Assembly: GCA_030431615.1 (NCBI GenBank)
Contig: JAUIID010000021.1
Location: 1 to 41,279, forward strand
Reading direction: 5' to 3'
Origin: Alphaproteobacteria bacterium
GTDB lineage: Bacteria > Pseudomonadota > Alphaproteobacteria > Geminicoccales > Geminicoccaceae
Length of the DNA: 41,279 bases
Shown: piece by piece, positions 27,120 through 36,000 of the stretch
Layout: each line of letters begins with the position of its first letter
Position numbering within the stretch: position 1 is the stretch's first letter
Translations under genes and position numbers: made by a program
The notes under the pieces: model-generated
Databases searched by the model: none
What the model saw: the letters and a program-made list of their open reading frames with translations, nothing else
Told to the model about the DNA's origin: nothing

Positions 27120-28079
27120 TCAGGCTGCGTGCTCCATCCAGCCGCGCGCCCGGGCGCGGTAGTGGAGGGCGAGCCGGTCCCAGCTGCGCGCTTGCGCCGC
27201 GCGATCGAAAAGGGCGGGCAGGGGCTCCGTGTTGAAGCGGCTGGCGGGCTCGCCATCCGCCACAGCCTCGCCCGTGACGGCGAAGCGGCAGGCAGCACCG
27301 AGCCGCGGCTGCATCTCCGCCGCCAGCCGTTCGGCGAAGGCGGCACAGCTCAGGACATGGCCGCTCGGGTTGGCCCGTCCGGCCGCCACGGGCGGGATCC
27401 GGCCAAGGGCGAGGCCGGCATGGTGCGCCGCGAGCAGGTCGATCGGCACGAAATCCCTGACCCGCGCCGGCTGGCGCAGGCTCGGCACCTCGCCTGCCTG
27501 CCAGGCGCGCAGGAGATGATCGGCGAGCCCGCCCGCCTGGAAGGCGCCGAACGGGCTCGGCAGGGTGACCTTCAAGAGCTCCACACCCGCCGTCGCCGCC
27601 GCCTGGCGGACGATCTGCGCGGTCAGCGTCTTGGCGAGCCCATAGGCGCCGATCGCGTCCAGCGGCCGGTCGCCGTCGCCCTCGTCCGCCTCGAAGACGC
27701 TGCCGGTCAGCACCACCCGCCGGAGGCCCCGGCGCCGCAGCCGCTCGAGCACCGGCTCGATGCCGGCCGTGTTCGCCCGGGCAGCCGCCAGCGCATCGTA
27801 GTCGGAACGCCGGAAGTCGCCGACCTCGGCATGGTGCAGGCAGAGCACGTCGAAGGGCTCGGCCAGCTCGATCAGCTCGAGGAACGCCGCACTGCCGAAG
27901 GCCGCCTCGAAGCGGGTCGTCGCCAGCCGCGCCACCCGCTCGATCCGCAGCCGCCTGAGCGGGTCGTACTGCCGTGGATGGCCGCGCGCCACCGCCGTCA
28001 CCGCGGCCCCGGAAGCGACCAGGGCCCGGACCAGCCAGAGGCCGCTGAAGCTGCTGGCACCGGTCACCAGCACCCGCAT
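27120..28079 (-). CDS. NAD-dependent epimerase/reductase, probable CDP-4-keto-6-deoxyhexose reductase
   Basis: The 319-residue extended-SDR protein begins MRVLVTGASSFSGLWLVRAL. Its loop GASSFSG has a serine where GxxGxxG has the middle glycine. The catalytic YxxxK is present as AYGLAKTLTAQ, and a Ser/Thr site in VVLTGSVFEADEG. In gene order it follows rfbG, rfbF and rfbC, where the last step of a 6-deoxyhexose pathway, reduction at C4, would be needed. Its ATG shares one base with the rfbC stop (TGATG). A C-terminal domain binds the sugar nucleotide. The alternative is a 4-epimerase. Confidence 0.72.
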   Translation of the reverse strand: MRVLVTGASSFSGLWLVRALVASGAAVTAVARGHPRQYDPLRRLRIERVARLATTRFEAAFGSAAFLELIELAEPFDVLCLHHAEVGDFRRSDYDALAAARANTAGIEPVLERLRRRGLRRVVLTGSVFEADEGDGDRPLDAIGAYGLAKTLTAQIVRQAAATAGVELLKVTLPSPFGAFQAGGLADHLLRAWQAGEVPSLRQPARVRDFVPIDLLAAHHAGLALGRIPPVAAGRANPSGHVLSCAAFAERLAAEMQPRLGAACRFAVTGEAVADGEPASRFNTEPLPALFDRAAQARSWDRLALHYRARARGWMEHAA

Positions 28080-28648
28080 CAGGCAGGCTCCGCTTCGGGC
28101 TGCGTTTGCCAGAGCCGCACCGGGTCGAAGGGCGGATGGCTGCGATCGCGCGCCGAAACGACGAGCGGCTGCTTTGGCCAGTCGATGCCGATCGCCGGGT
28201 CGTCGAAGGCGATACCGCGGTCGAGCGAAGGCTCGTAAGCCTCTGTCACCAGATAGGTCACGAGGGTCTGGTCGGTGAGCGTCAGGAAGCCGTGGGCGAA
28301 GCCGGGCGGCACCACCAGGAGGCGCCGGTTGGCCGCCGAGAGCTCCATCCCGCGCCAGCGCCCGAGCGTGCGCGAGCCCGGCCGCACGTCGACGATGACG
28401 TCGAAGATCGCCCCTGCGACACACTGGACGAGCTTGGTCTCGGCGGCGCGGCCCACCTGAAAATGCAGCCCGCGCAGGGTCCGAGCCCTGGCGCTGAACG
28501 AGTGGTTGGCCTGGGCGATGGCGCAGTCGAAGCCGAAGCGGGCCAGCGTCGCGCGGCAGAAGGCGCGGGCGAAGAAGCCGCGCTCGTCCTCGTGCGGCTC
28601 GGTCGCGAGCAGGGCTGCCTCCGCCAGCGGGCGCTCGACCAGGCGCAT
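28079..28648 (-). CDS. rfbC: dTDP-4-dehydrorhamnose 3,5-epimerase-like (RmlC/RfbC family)
   Basis: This 189-residue cupin-fold protein matches RmlC along its length: GFFARAFCRA, LRGLHFQ with the catalytic-type His, VDVRPGSRTLGRW, VPPGFAHGFLTLTD and, near the end, AFDDPAIGIDWP with the conserved Asp pair. RmlC acts on dTDP-4-keto-6-deoxyglucose, but here it sits between CDP-glucose genes, so it may act on the CDP-linked intermediate. The start touches the rfbF stop as TGATG. The substrate nucleotide is inferred, not seen. Confidence 0.85.
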   Translation of the reverse strand: MRLVERPLAEAALLATEPHEDERGFFARAFCRATLARFGFDCAIAQANHSFSARARTLRGLHFQVGRAAETKLVQCVAGAIFDVIVDVRPGSRTLGRWRGMELSAANRRLLVVPPGFAHGFLTLTDQTLVTYLVTEAYEPSLDRGIAFDDPAIGIDWPKQPLVVSARDRSHPPFDPVRLWQTQPEAEPA

Positions 28649-29466
28649 CAGCGAACCAGCTCCAGCTTGGTCGGCCCGAGCCAGGGGCTCGCGCCTGCCT
28701 CGTAGAGGGCGGCCACCCGGTCGCGGTCGGCGACCGTGTCGACGCAGGACCAGAATCCCTTGTGCCGGAAGAGCTCGAGCTCGCCGTCGGCGGCGAGTCG
28801 CTGCAGGGGCTCGCGCTCGAGCACGCAGCCGTCGTCGGTGTCCAGATAATCGAGGAAACCGCGGCGGAAGAAGAAGTAGCCGCCATTGATCCAGTGCTGC
28901 TCGTCGAGCGGCTTCTCGACGAAGCCCTGGAGCTCGCCCGCGGCGAGATCGAAGCGGCCGAACTGGCAGGGCGGGTTGACGGCAAGCACCGTGCCGAGCC
29001 GGTCGTGGTCGAGATGATGCGCGAACTCGGCGCCGAGATCGGCATCGGTCAGGCCGTCGCCATAGGTGATGGCGAAATGCTCGGCGTCGCCGAGATAGCG
29101 GGCCGCGGCCCGGGCGAGCCGGGCGCCGGTCATCGTCGCCTTGCCGGTCTGGGCAATGGTGACGTGCCAGTCGGGGGCGCCCGCCGACTGGTGATAGGCG
29201 ACCTCGCGGGTGGCAAGGTCGATGCTGAAGTCGTTGGCGATGCCGGCGAGATCGAGGAAGTAGCTGCTGATCACGTCGTGGCGGTGGCCGGTGCAGAGGA
29301 TGAACCGGCGAAAGCCGAAGCGTCGGTAGGTCCGCATGATGTGGATGACGAGCGGCTGGTCGCCCACCTCGATCAGGGGCTTCGGCCGGAACCGGCCGGC
29401 CTCGCCGAGCCGGGTGCCCTGGCCGCCGCAGAGGATGAAGACCGGGGTGTTCTCAGGCATGGACAT
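28648..29466 (-). CDS. rfbF: Glucose-1-phosphate cytidylyltransferase RfbF
   Basis: The 272-residue product makes CDP-glucose from CTP and glucose 1-phosphate. It has the pyrophosphorylase motif VFILCGGQGTRLGE near the N terminus and RPKPLIEVGDQP just after. Further on are TGARLARAARYLG-type residues and a YGDGLTDADL metal site, then a diagnostic WINGGYFFFRRG, all as in Salmonella RfbF/DdhA. The start at 29466 overlaps the rfbG stop region by 14 bases; an ATG at 29460 is two codons downstream. Length is close to the family average of about 257. Confidence 0.93.
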   Translation of the reverse strand: MSMPENTPVFILCGGQGTRLGEAGRFRPKPLIEVGDQPLVIHIMRTYRRFGFRRFILCTGHRHDVISSYFLDLAGIANDFSIDLATREVAYHQSAGAPDWHVTIAQTGKATMTGARLARAAARYLGDAEHFAITYGDGLTDADLGAEFAHHLDHDRLGTVLAVNPPCQFGRFDLAAGELQGFVEKPLDEQHWINGGYFFFRRGFLDYLDTDDGCVLEREPLQRLAADGELELFRHKGFWSCVDTVADRDRVAALYEAGASPWLGPTKLELVR

Positions 29467-30571
29467 GGGCTTCGCCCGGTTGGCCGACCGCCGCGCGACC
29501 GCGCGCGACGGCGTCGTCGACCGGCTGGAGATCGGCGAAGCGCTCGATCTGGTCGAAGACGAACCGGCCGGACGCCTCGGCCTCGAGCCTGCGGTAGCCC
29601 TCCGCCGTCCAGTCGACGGCGGCGGCCGTATCCAGCCGCGGTCGCCAGCCGAGCTCCTCGATGGCGGCCGTCGGATCGAGCCTGAGCACGGGGGTCTCGT
29701 GCTGGCCCGTCGTCGGCACCGCCGCCCATTGGCCGCCCAGCCGGGCCGCCAGCCGGTCGGCCACCTCGTGCACCGGCCATGGCGCCTGCACCGGCCCGAA
29801 GTTCCAGGCCCTGGCGAAGCGCCTGGGCGACGTCGCCAGCGCCTCTGCCAGCAGCAGGTAGCCATGCACCGCATCGAGCACGTGCTGCCAGGGGCGGATG
29901 GCGTCCGGATGGCGGAGCGGCACGGTCTGGCCGGCAGCGATGCCGCGCACCAGGTCCGGCACCAGCCGGTCGGCGGCGAAGTCGCCGCCGCCGATGACGT
30001 TGCCGGCCCGTGCCGTGGCGAGGCCGATGCCGTCCTCCGGGGAAAGGTAGCAATGCCGGTAGGCTTCGGCGATGATGTCGGCGCAGGCCTTGCTGGCGCT
30101 GTAGGGCTCGATCCCGCCGAGATGGTCCGCCTCGCCGCGCGGCTCTTTCGACGGCCGGTAGGCCTTGTCGCTGGTGATCACCACCATGGCGCGCAGGTCG
30201 GGCGCGCGGCGGGCGGCCTGGAGGATGTTGAGGGTGCCCTGAATGTTGGTGTCGAAGGTGTCGAGCGGCCGCTTCAGCCCGTCGAGCACGACGGGCTGGG
30301 CCGCGAGGTGGAAGACGATCTCGGGCGAGCTCGCCACGACCAGATGCTCGAGCCGCGCCCGGTCGCGCACGTCGGCGGTGACGTTGAGCAGGCGCTGGTC
30401 GAGCCCGGCGAGCGCGAAGAGGCCCGCGGGCGAGGCCGGCGGGTGGGCGACGCCCACGATGTCGGCGCCGAGCTCGCTCAACCAAGCCGCGAGATAGCTT
30501 CCCTTGAAGCCCGTATGGCCAGTCACGAGAACACGACGGTTCAACCAGAAAGTCGGATCGATCTTGGTCAT
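29453..30571 (-). CDS. rfbG: CDP-glucose 4,6-dehydratase RfbG
   Basis: The 372-residue extended SDR converts CDP-glucose to CDP-4-keto-6-deoxyglucose with tightly bound NAD. It starts MTKIDPTFWLNRRVLVTGHT and the GxxGxxG loop is GHTGFKG. The catalytic YSASKACADI, TSDKAY and the AGNVIGGGDFA motifs are those of CDP-glucose dehydratases. The frame opens upstream to 30634, but a TTG start would run across the palindromic site, so I choose the ATG at 30571. It is the first gene of the four-gene sugar-nucleotide block. Confidence 0.93.
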   Translation of the reverse strand: MTKIDPTFWLNRRVLVTGHTGFKGSYLAAWLSELGADIVGVAHPPASPAGLFALAGLDQRLLNVTADVRDRARLEHLVVASSPEIVFHLAAQPVVLDGLKRPLDTFDTNIQGTLNILQAARRAPDLRAMVVITSDKAYRPSKEPRGEADHLGGIEPYSASKACADIIAEAYRHCYLSPEDGIGLATARAGNVIGGGDFAADRLVPDLVRGIAAGQTVPLRHPDAIRPWQHVLDAVHGYLLLAEALATSPRRFARAWNFGPVQAPWPVHEVADRLAARLGGQWAAVPTTGQHETPVLRLDPTAAIEELGWRPRLDTAAAVDWTAEGYRRLEAEASGRFVFDQIERFADLQPVDDAVARGRAAVGQPGEAHVHA

Positions 30572-30622
30572 GTCATTGGTTTTCCCGAAGTTTCTTTCTT
30601 GGCGGAGGGCGCAAGTTCGAAC

Positions 30623-30636
30623 GGTTGAATTCAACC
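30623..30636. promoter_or_regulatory. Perfect palindrome GGTTGAATTCAACC, candidate operator
   Basis: This 14-bp perfect palindrome lies in the 135-bp divergent spacer between rfbG and the deacetylase-fold gene, 52 bases before rfbG and 71 bases before the other start. Its arms are identical to those of the palindrome at 27090-27103. The surrounding bases 30621-30665 are unusually AT-rich for this genome, as expected for a promoter. Confidence 0.55.
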
Positions 30637-30706
30637 TATGATTTAATTAGCTGAGAAGCAAGCATTTGCGCGAAATACCCGGCAAATCCGCCGCGGGACG
30701 GGCGTC

Positions 30707-31615
30707 ATGCGGCCGCTGATCGTCCATCACCCGGCCTATGTGGCGCCGCTGCCGGCCGGGCATCGCTTTCCCATGCCGAAGTTCGGCGCCCTCTTCGCCC
30801 TGCTCCGGGCGAAGGGCCTGGCCCCCGACCGGCAGCTTCACAGGGCGGAGTCGGCGAGCCCGGCCGACCTGGCCCTGGCCCACGCTCCGGCCTACGTGGC
30901 CGCCGTGCTCGGCCGGCGGCTCGGGCCCGCCGAGCTTCGCCGGCTCGGCCTGCCGCTCACCGCCGCCGTCGTCGCCCGCAGCCGGGCCGCCGTCGGCGGC
31001 ACGCTGCTGACGGCCCGCCTCGCACTCGCCCACGGCCTCGCCTGCAACACCGCCGGCGGCAGCCACCATGCCTTCGCCGGCTTCGGTGCCGGCTTCTGCG
31101 TCTTCAACGATGTCGCCGTGGCCGCCCGCGTGCTGCTCGCCGAGGGTGCCGTGCGCCGGGTGATGGTGATCGATCTCGACGTCCACCAGGGCGACGGCAC
31201 GGCCGCGATCCTGGGCGCCGATCCCGCCCTCTTCACGCTCTCGGTGCATTGCAGGACCAACTTCCCGGCGCGCAAGGAGCGGAGCACCCGCGACCTCGCC
31301 CTCGATCCCGAGACGGGGGACGCGGCCTATCTCGCCGCGGTCGGCCCCCTGGTCGAGGCAGCGCTCGACGGCTTTCGCCCCGACCTCGTCTTCTACAATG
31401 CCGGCGTCGACCCGCACAGGGACGACCGCCTCGGCCGCCTGGCCCTCACCGACCAGGGCCTCGCCGCCCGCGACGCCGCCGTGCTCGAGGCCTGCCGCCG
31501 CCGCGGCCGGCCGCTCGCCGTCGTTGTCGGCGGCGGCTATGCGGCGGACGTCGCCACCGTCGCCGCCCGCCACGCCCTCCTCCACGAGGCGGCGGCCGAG
31601 CTTGGCGACTGGTAG
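30707..31615 (+). CDS. Histone deacetylase/acetoin utilization-type amidohydrolase
   Basis: The 302-residue protein has the class II HDAC-like fold, which in bacteria hydrolyses acetylated small amines or proteins. The zinc and catalytic residues are present: His120-His121 (GGSHHAF), DLDVHQGDGT with Asp156, Asp158 and His160, the second metal Asp in NAGVDPHRDD, and the final catalytic Tyr in GGGY. It is divergent from rfbG across a shared spacer with a palindrome, so it could respond to the same regulator, though its role in glycan metabolism is unproven. It ends 3 bases before the convergent fsr gene. Confidence 0.88.
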   Translation: MRPLIVHHPAYVAPLPAGHRFPMPKFGALFALLRAKGLAPDRQLHRAESASPADLALAHAPAYVAAVLGRRLGPAELRRLGLPLTAAVVARSRAAVGGTLLTARLALAHGLACNTAGGSHHAFAGFGAGFCVFNDVAVAARVLLAEGAVRRVMVIDLDVHQGDGTAAILGADPALFTLSVHCRTNFPARKERSTRDLALDPETGDAAYLAAVGPLVEAALDGFRPDLVFYNAGVDPHRDDRLGRLALTDQGLAARDAAVLEACRRRGRPLAVVVGGGYAADVATVAARHALLHEAAAELGDW

Positions 31616-31618
31616 CCC

Positions 31619-32848
31619 CTAGCGGGCGGGTCCGGCGGCGACCTGGCGCCCCGGGCGGCTGCGCCTGGGCAGGAAGATGGTGAGCACACCGAGGATCGGC
31701 AGGAAAGCGCAGACCTGGTAGACGAACTCGATGCCCCGCGCATCGGCAAGGAATCCCAGGGCCGCCGCCGCCAGGCCGCCCATGCCGAAGGCGAAGCCGA
31801 AGAAGAGCCCGGCGATCATGCCCACCCGCCCCGGCACCAGTTCCTGCGCATAGACGATGATGGCCGGGAAGGCCGAGGCGAGGATGATGCCGATGCAGAC
31901 CGAGAGCACCCCGGTCCAGAAAAGGTCGGCATAGGGCAGGAGGAGGGTGAAGGGCAGGACACCCAGGATCGAGACCCAGATGACCACGAGCGGACCCAGC
32001 CGGTCGCCGATCGGCCCGCCCGACACGACCCCGACCGCCATGGCGCCGAGGAAGAGAAAGAGCATGGTCTGAGACTCTTGCGTCGTCAGGCCGAACTTCT
32101 CGATGAGGAAGAAGGTGTAGTAGCTGTTGATGCCGGCCGTGTAGAAGTTCTTGGTCGCGACCAGCACCGCCAGCACGACGATCGCCATGCTCACCCGGCG
32201 CTTCGACAGCCCGGTCTCGACCTTCGGCACGACCCGCCCCTTGTTGGCCTTGCGATAGCGCCCGTACCAGGCCCCGACCTGGCTCAGGATCACCATGCCG
32301 AGCAGGGCGCCGAGCGAGAACCAGGCGATGCTCGGCCGCCCGAGCGGAACGACGATGAAGGCCGCGAGCAGGGGACCCGTCGCACTGCCCGCATTGCCGC
32401 CCACCTGGAAGAAGGACTGCGCCGCACCGTACTTGCCGCCCGAAGCGAGCCGCGCCACCCGCGACGCCTCGGGATGGAAGACCGCCGAGCCGATGCCGAT
32501 CAGCGCCGCCCCCAGCAGCAGGAGCGGATAGCTCGAGGCGGTGGCGAGGAGCAGGATGCCGCAGAGCGTCGAGCCCATGCCGACCGGCAGGGATTGCGGC
32601 ACCGGCCGCTTGTCCGTGTAGAGGCCGATCAAGGGCTGCAGCAGCGACGCCGTCACCTGGAAGACCAGGGTCAGGAGCCCGATCTGCCAGAAATCGAGGC
32701 TGAACTCTTCACGCAGCAGGGGATAGATCGCCGCCAGCAGCGACTGCATCACATCGTTCAAAAAATGACAGAGGCTGACCCCCATGATGACCAGATAAGC
32801 CGCCCGCTCCGGGCTCTCGCTCCCGACCACACCCTGCCGCACCGCCAT
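31619..32848 (-). CDS. fsr: MFS exporter, fosmidomycin-resistance (Fsr) type
   Basis: This 12-TM major facilitator protein of about 409 residues is close to E. coli Fsr: LCHFLNDVMQSLLAAIYPLL, FWQIGLLTLVFQ, LIGLYTDKRPVPQSLPVGMG, FHPEASRVARLASGG and FFQVGGNAGSATGPLLAA. Fsr exports fosmidomycin when overexpressed; its physiological substrate is unknown. I use the ATG at 32848; a GTG at 32866 would add six residues. It is convergent with the deacetylase-fold gene. Confidence 0.87.
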   Translation of the reverse strand: MAVRQGVVGSESPERAAYLVIMGVSLCHFLNDVMQSLLAAIYPLLREEFSLDFWQIGLLTLVFQVTASLLQPLIGLYTDKRPVPQSLPVGMGSTLCGILLLATASSYPLLLLGAALIGIGSAVFHPEASRVARLASGGKYGAAQSFFQVGGNAGSATGPLLAAFIVVPLGRPSIAWFSLGALLGMVILSQVGAWYGRYRKANKGRVVPKVETGLSKRRVSMAIVVLAVLVATKNFYTAGINSYYTFFLIEKFGLTTQESQTMLFLFLGAMAVGVVSGGPIGDRLGPLVVIWVSILGVLPFTLLLPYADLFWTGVLSVCIGIILASAFPAIIVYAQELVPGRVGMIAGLFFGFAFGMGGLAAAALGFLADARGIEFVYQVCAFLPILGVLTIFLPRRSRPGRQVAAGPAR

Positions 32849-33035
32849 GACCCAAACCGACCCCACTGACCTACAGGAAAGTAACGAAGCAGCCTCCGGC
32901 GCGCGAATGTCAAGGGTGGTTCGTGCTGGTCACGGCAGCTCTCCAGCGGGCGGCGGAGCGACCGATCGCCAATCCGGAGGTCGCGTCGATCGCCCATTTG
33001 GCCTATTCTGAAGCACCTCGGCTGGAGGCCCTTCC

Positions 33036-36000
33036 GTGGACGTGGCCGACTGGTTGAAGACTCTCGGACTGGAGCAGTACGTTCAGGCATTCGTCGACAA
33101 TGACGTCGATGCCGAGCTGCTGCGGTCGCTGACGGCCGACGATCTGAAGGACCTTGGCGTCGTCGCCGTCGGGCATCGCCGGCGCCTGCTCGACGCGATC
33201 GCCGTCCTTCGCTCCCCGCTCGCCACCGCGCATGCGGCACCTGTCCCGAGCGACGGCGAGCGGCGGCAGGTGAACGTGCTCTTCGCCGACCTCGCCGGCT
33301 TCACCGCCCTGGCCAGCGAGCTCGATGCCGAGGCAGTCCACGCCCTTCTCGATGCCTTTTTCGAGCGGGTCGATGCCCTGGTGGTCGAGCATGGCGGGCA
33401 TGTCGACAAGCATATCGGGGACTGCGTCATGGGCGTGTTCGGGGCACCGATCGCCCATGGCCATGACGCAGCCCATGCGGTGGGCGCGGCCATCGCCATC
33501 TGCGATGCGATGCCGGAGCTGGCGGCGGCGATCGGCCGGCCTCTTGCCGTGCATATCGGCGTGGCCGGGGGACAGGTCGTGGCAAGCGGCACGGGCAGTG
33601 CCGCCCACCGCGCCTACACGGTCACCGGCGACACGGTAAACCTCGCCTCGCGCCTCACCGAGGCCGCGGCGCCGGGCGAGATCCTGATCTCGCACAGCGT
33701 GCGAACGGAGCTGGGCGCAAGGCTGGAGGCGGCGGATGTCGGTCCGCTCGCCGTCAAGGGGCTGGCTGCACCCGTCCAGGTCTGGCGCGTCATCGACCTG
33801 CGGGCCCCGACGGCGGTGGACAGACCGCTCGCCGGCAGGCGGGGCGAACTCAGCCAGTTCCGGTCCCTGATCGCCATGGTCGCAGGAACGCGGAGCGGAC
33901 AGACGGTGCTGCTGCGTGGCGAAGCGGGCATCGGCAAGACGCGGCTGGTCGAGGAGGTGCAGCGACTGGCGGCTGCCAGTGGCCTTATCTGTCACACGGC
34001 CTGGACGCTCGACTTCGGCGGCGCCAAGGGCCGCGATCCGATTCGCACCCTCCTGCGCAGCCTGCTCGGCCTCGATGGCCAGGCGGATCCGGCGACGGCC
34101 GTTCGCATCGTCGAAAAGGGGCTGGTCCCGGACGACGACCTGGTCTTCCTGAACGATCTGCTCGACCTGCCGCAGCCGCCGGCCCTGCGCGCAACCTATG
34201 AAGCCATGGACAATGCCCGTCGCAATCAGGGCAAGCGCGCGGTCATGGCGCGGCTGGTCGAGGCTCTCTGCCGGTCGCAGCCGCGGCTGATCACCGTGGA
34301 GGACGTGCACTGGGCGGACCGGATCACCCTCGCGCACCTGGCCCGACTGGCCGCCCAGGCCGACGGGGTCCCTTGCCTGCAGCTGCTGACCACGCGACTC
34401 GACGGCGACCCGATCGATCGGGCCTGGCGGGCCGAAGCGGAGGGTGCCTCGCTCACGACGATCGACCTCGGGCCGCTCCGGCCGGAGGATGCGCTGGCGA
34501 TGGCCCGGTCGCTCGTGACCGCCCGCAGCGGCTTCGACGAGCGCTGCATCGACCGCGCCGGCGGCAATCCGCTGTTCCTCGAGCAACTGGTCAGGCTCGG
34601 CCAGGTGACCGGCGCCGACGCGGTGGTGCCGGGCACGGTGCAGAGCCTCGTCCAGGCGCGCCTCGATCGCCTCGAGACCGTCGACCGGACGGCATTGCAG
34701 GCGGCGGCCGTGCTCGGCCAACGCGTCGACCGGGGTGCCCTCAGTCATCTCCTGAACGATCCGGGCTATGATCCGGTCAGGCTGGTCGAGCGATTGCTGA
34801 TGCGCGCCGACCAGGGTGACGCGTTCCGTTTTGCGCACGCGCTGGTGCGCGACGCCGTCTACGATTCGCTGCTGACGCCGCGCCGCCGCGAACTGCACCG
34901 CCGCGCCGCGCTCTGGTTCTCGGATCGCGACCTTCGGCTCCGTGCGGAGCATCTGGACCGCGCCGAGGCGCCCGAGGCGGCCACCGCCTACCTGCAGGCG
35001 GCCAGGGCGCAGCTCGACGAGCATCGCTCGGAGAGCGCCAGACAACTGCTGCAACGCGGGCTCTCGGTCGCCCGCGAGGCGCAGGACCGCTACGCGCTCG
35101 CATGCCAGCTCGGCACGACCTCCCTCGATCTCGGCGCCACGCAGGATGCCTCGGCGGCCTTCGCCACAGCCCTCGAGCTCGCGGGCGATGATGCCGGGCG
35201 TTGCGAGGCCTGGCTCGGCCTCGCTGCCTGCCGGCGGATGGCCGAGGACGGCGCCGGGGCCGAGGCGGCGCTGGCCCTGGCCGAGCAGGCCGCGACCCGG
35301 CTTGGGCTGCGGGACGTGCTGGCGCGGGTCCACTTCATCCACGGCAATCTCTGCTTTCCGCGTGGCGATATCGAGGGCTGTCTGCGCCATCACGCCGAGA
35401 GCCTGGGCCATGCCCGGGCCTGTGCTTCGGCACAGCACGAGGCGGCAGCCTTGGGCGGGCTCGGTGATGCGGATTACGTGCGCGGCCGGATGATCTCGGC
35501 GCAGGGCCATTTCGAACGCTGCCTGGCACTTTGCCGGGCGCACGGTCTCGGGCGGATCGAGGCGGCGCACCGGCAAATGCTCGGGCTGACCCGGTTCTTC
35601 TGCAACGACGTCCGGGGAGCGCTCGAAGACGCCCGGGCCAGCGTCGAATCCGCCCGGCACATCGGCCAGCCCCGCGGTGAGATGGTGGCCAACATGATCG
35701 CCGCCGAGATGTGCGCGAACCTCATGCTGCTGGATGACGCCATGGCGCACCTTCGCGAGGTGGAGCGGTTGATCGGTCTGCTCGGCGCGGCGCGCTTCGA
35801 ACCCCTTCGGCTCAACTGCCTCGCCAAGACCCTGCGTGCCATGGACCGCCACGCCGAGGCGCTGCCGCTGCTCAGGCGCTCGGTCGAGGCGAGTCGCGAG
35901 ACGTCGCTCACCTTCACCGGCCCGTCCTCGCTCGGTGCGCTGGCGTTGACGACCGACGATCCGGACGAGCGCCAGAGCGCGATTGCCGAGGGCGAGAGCC

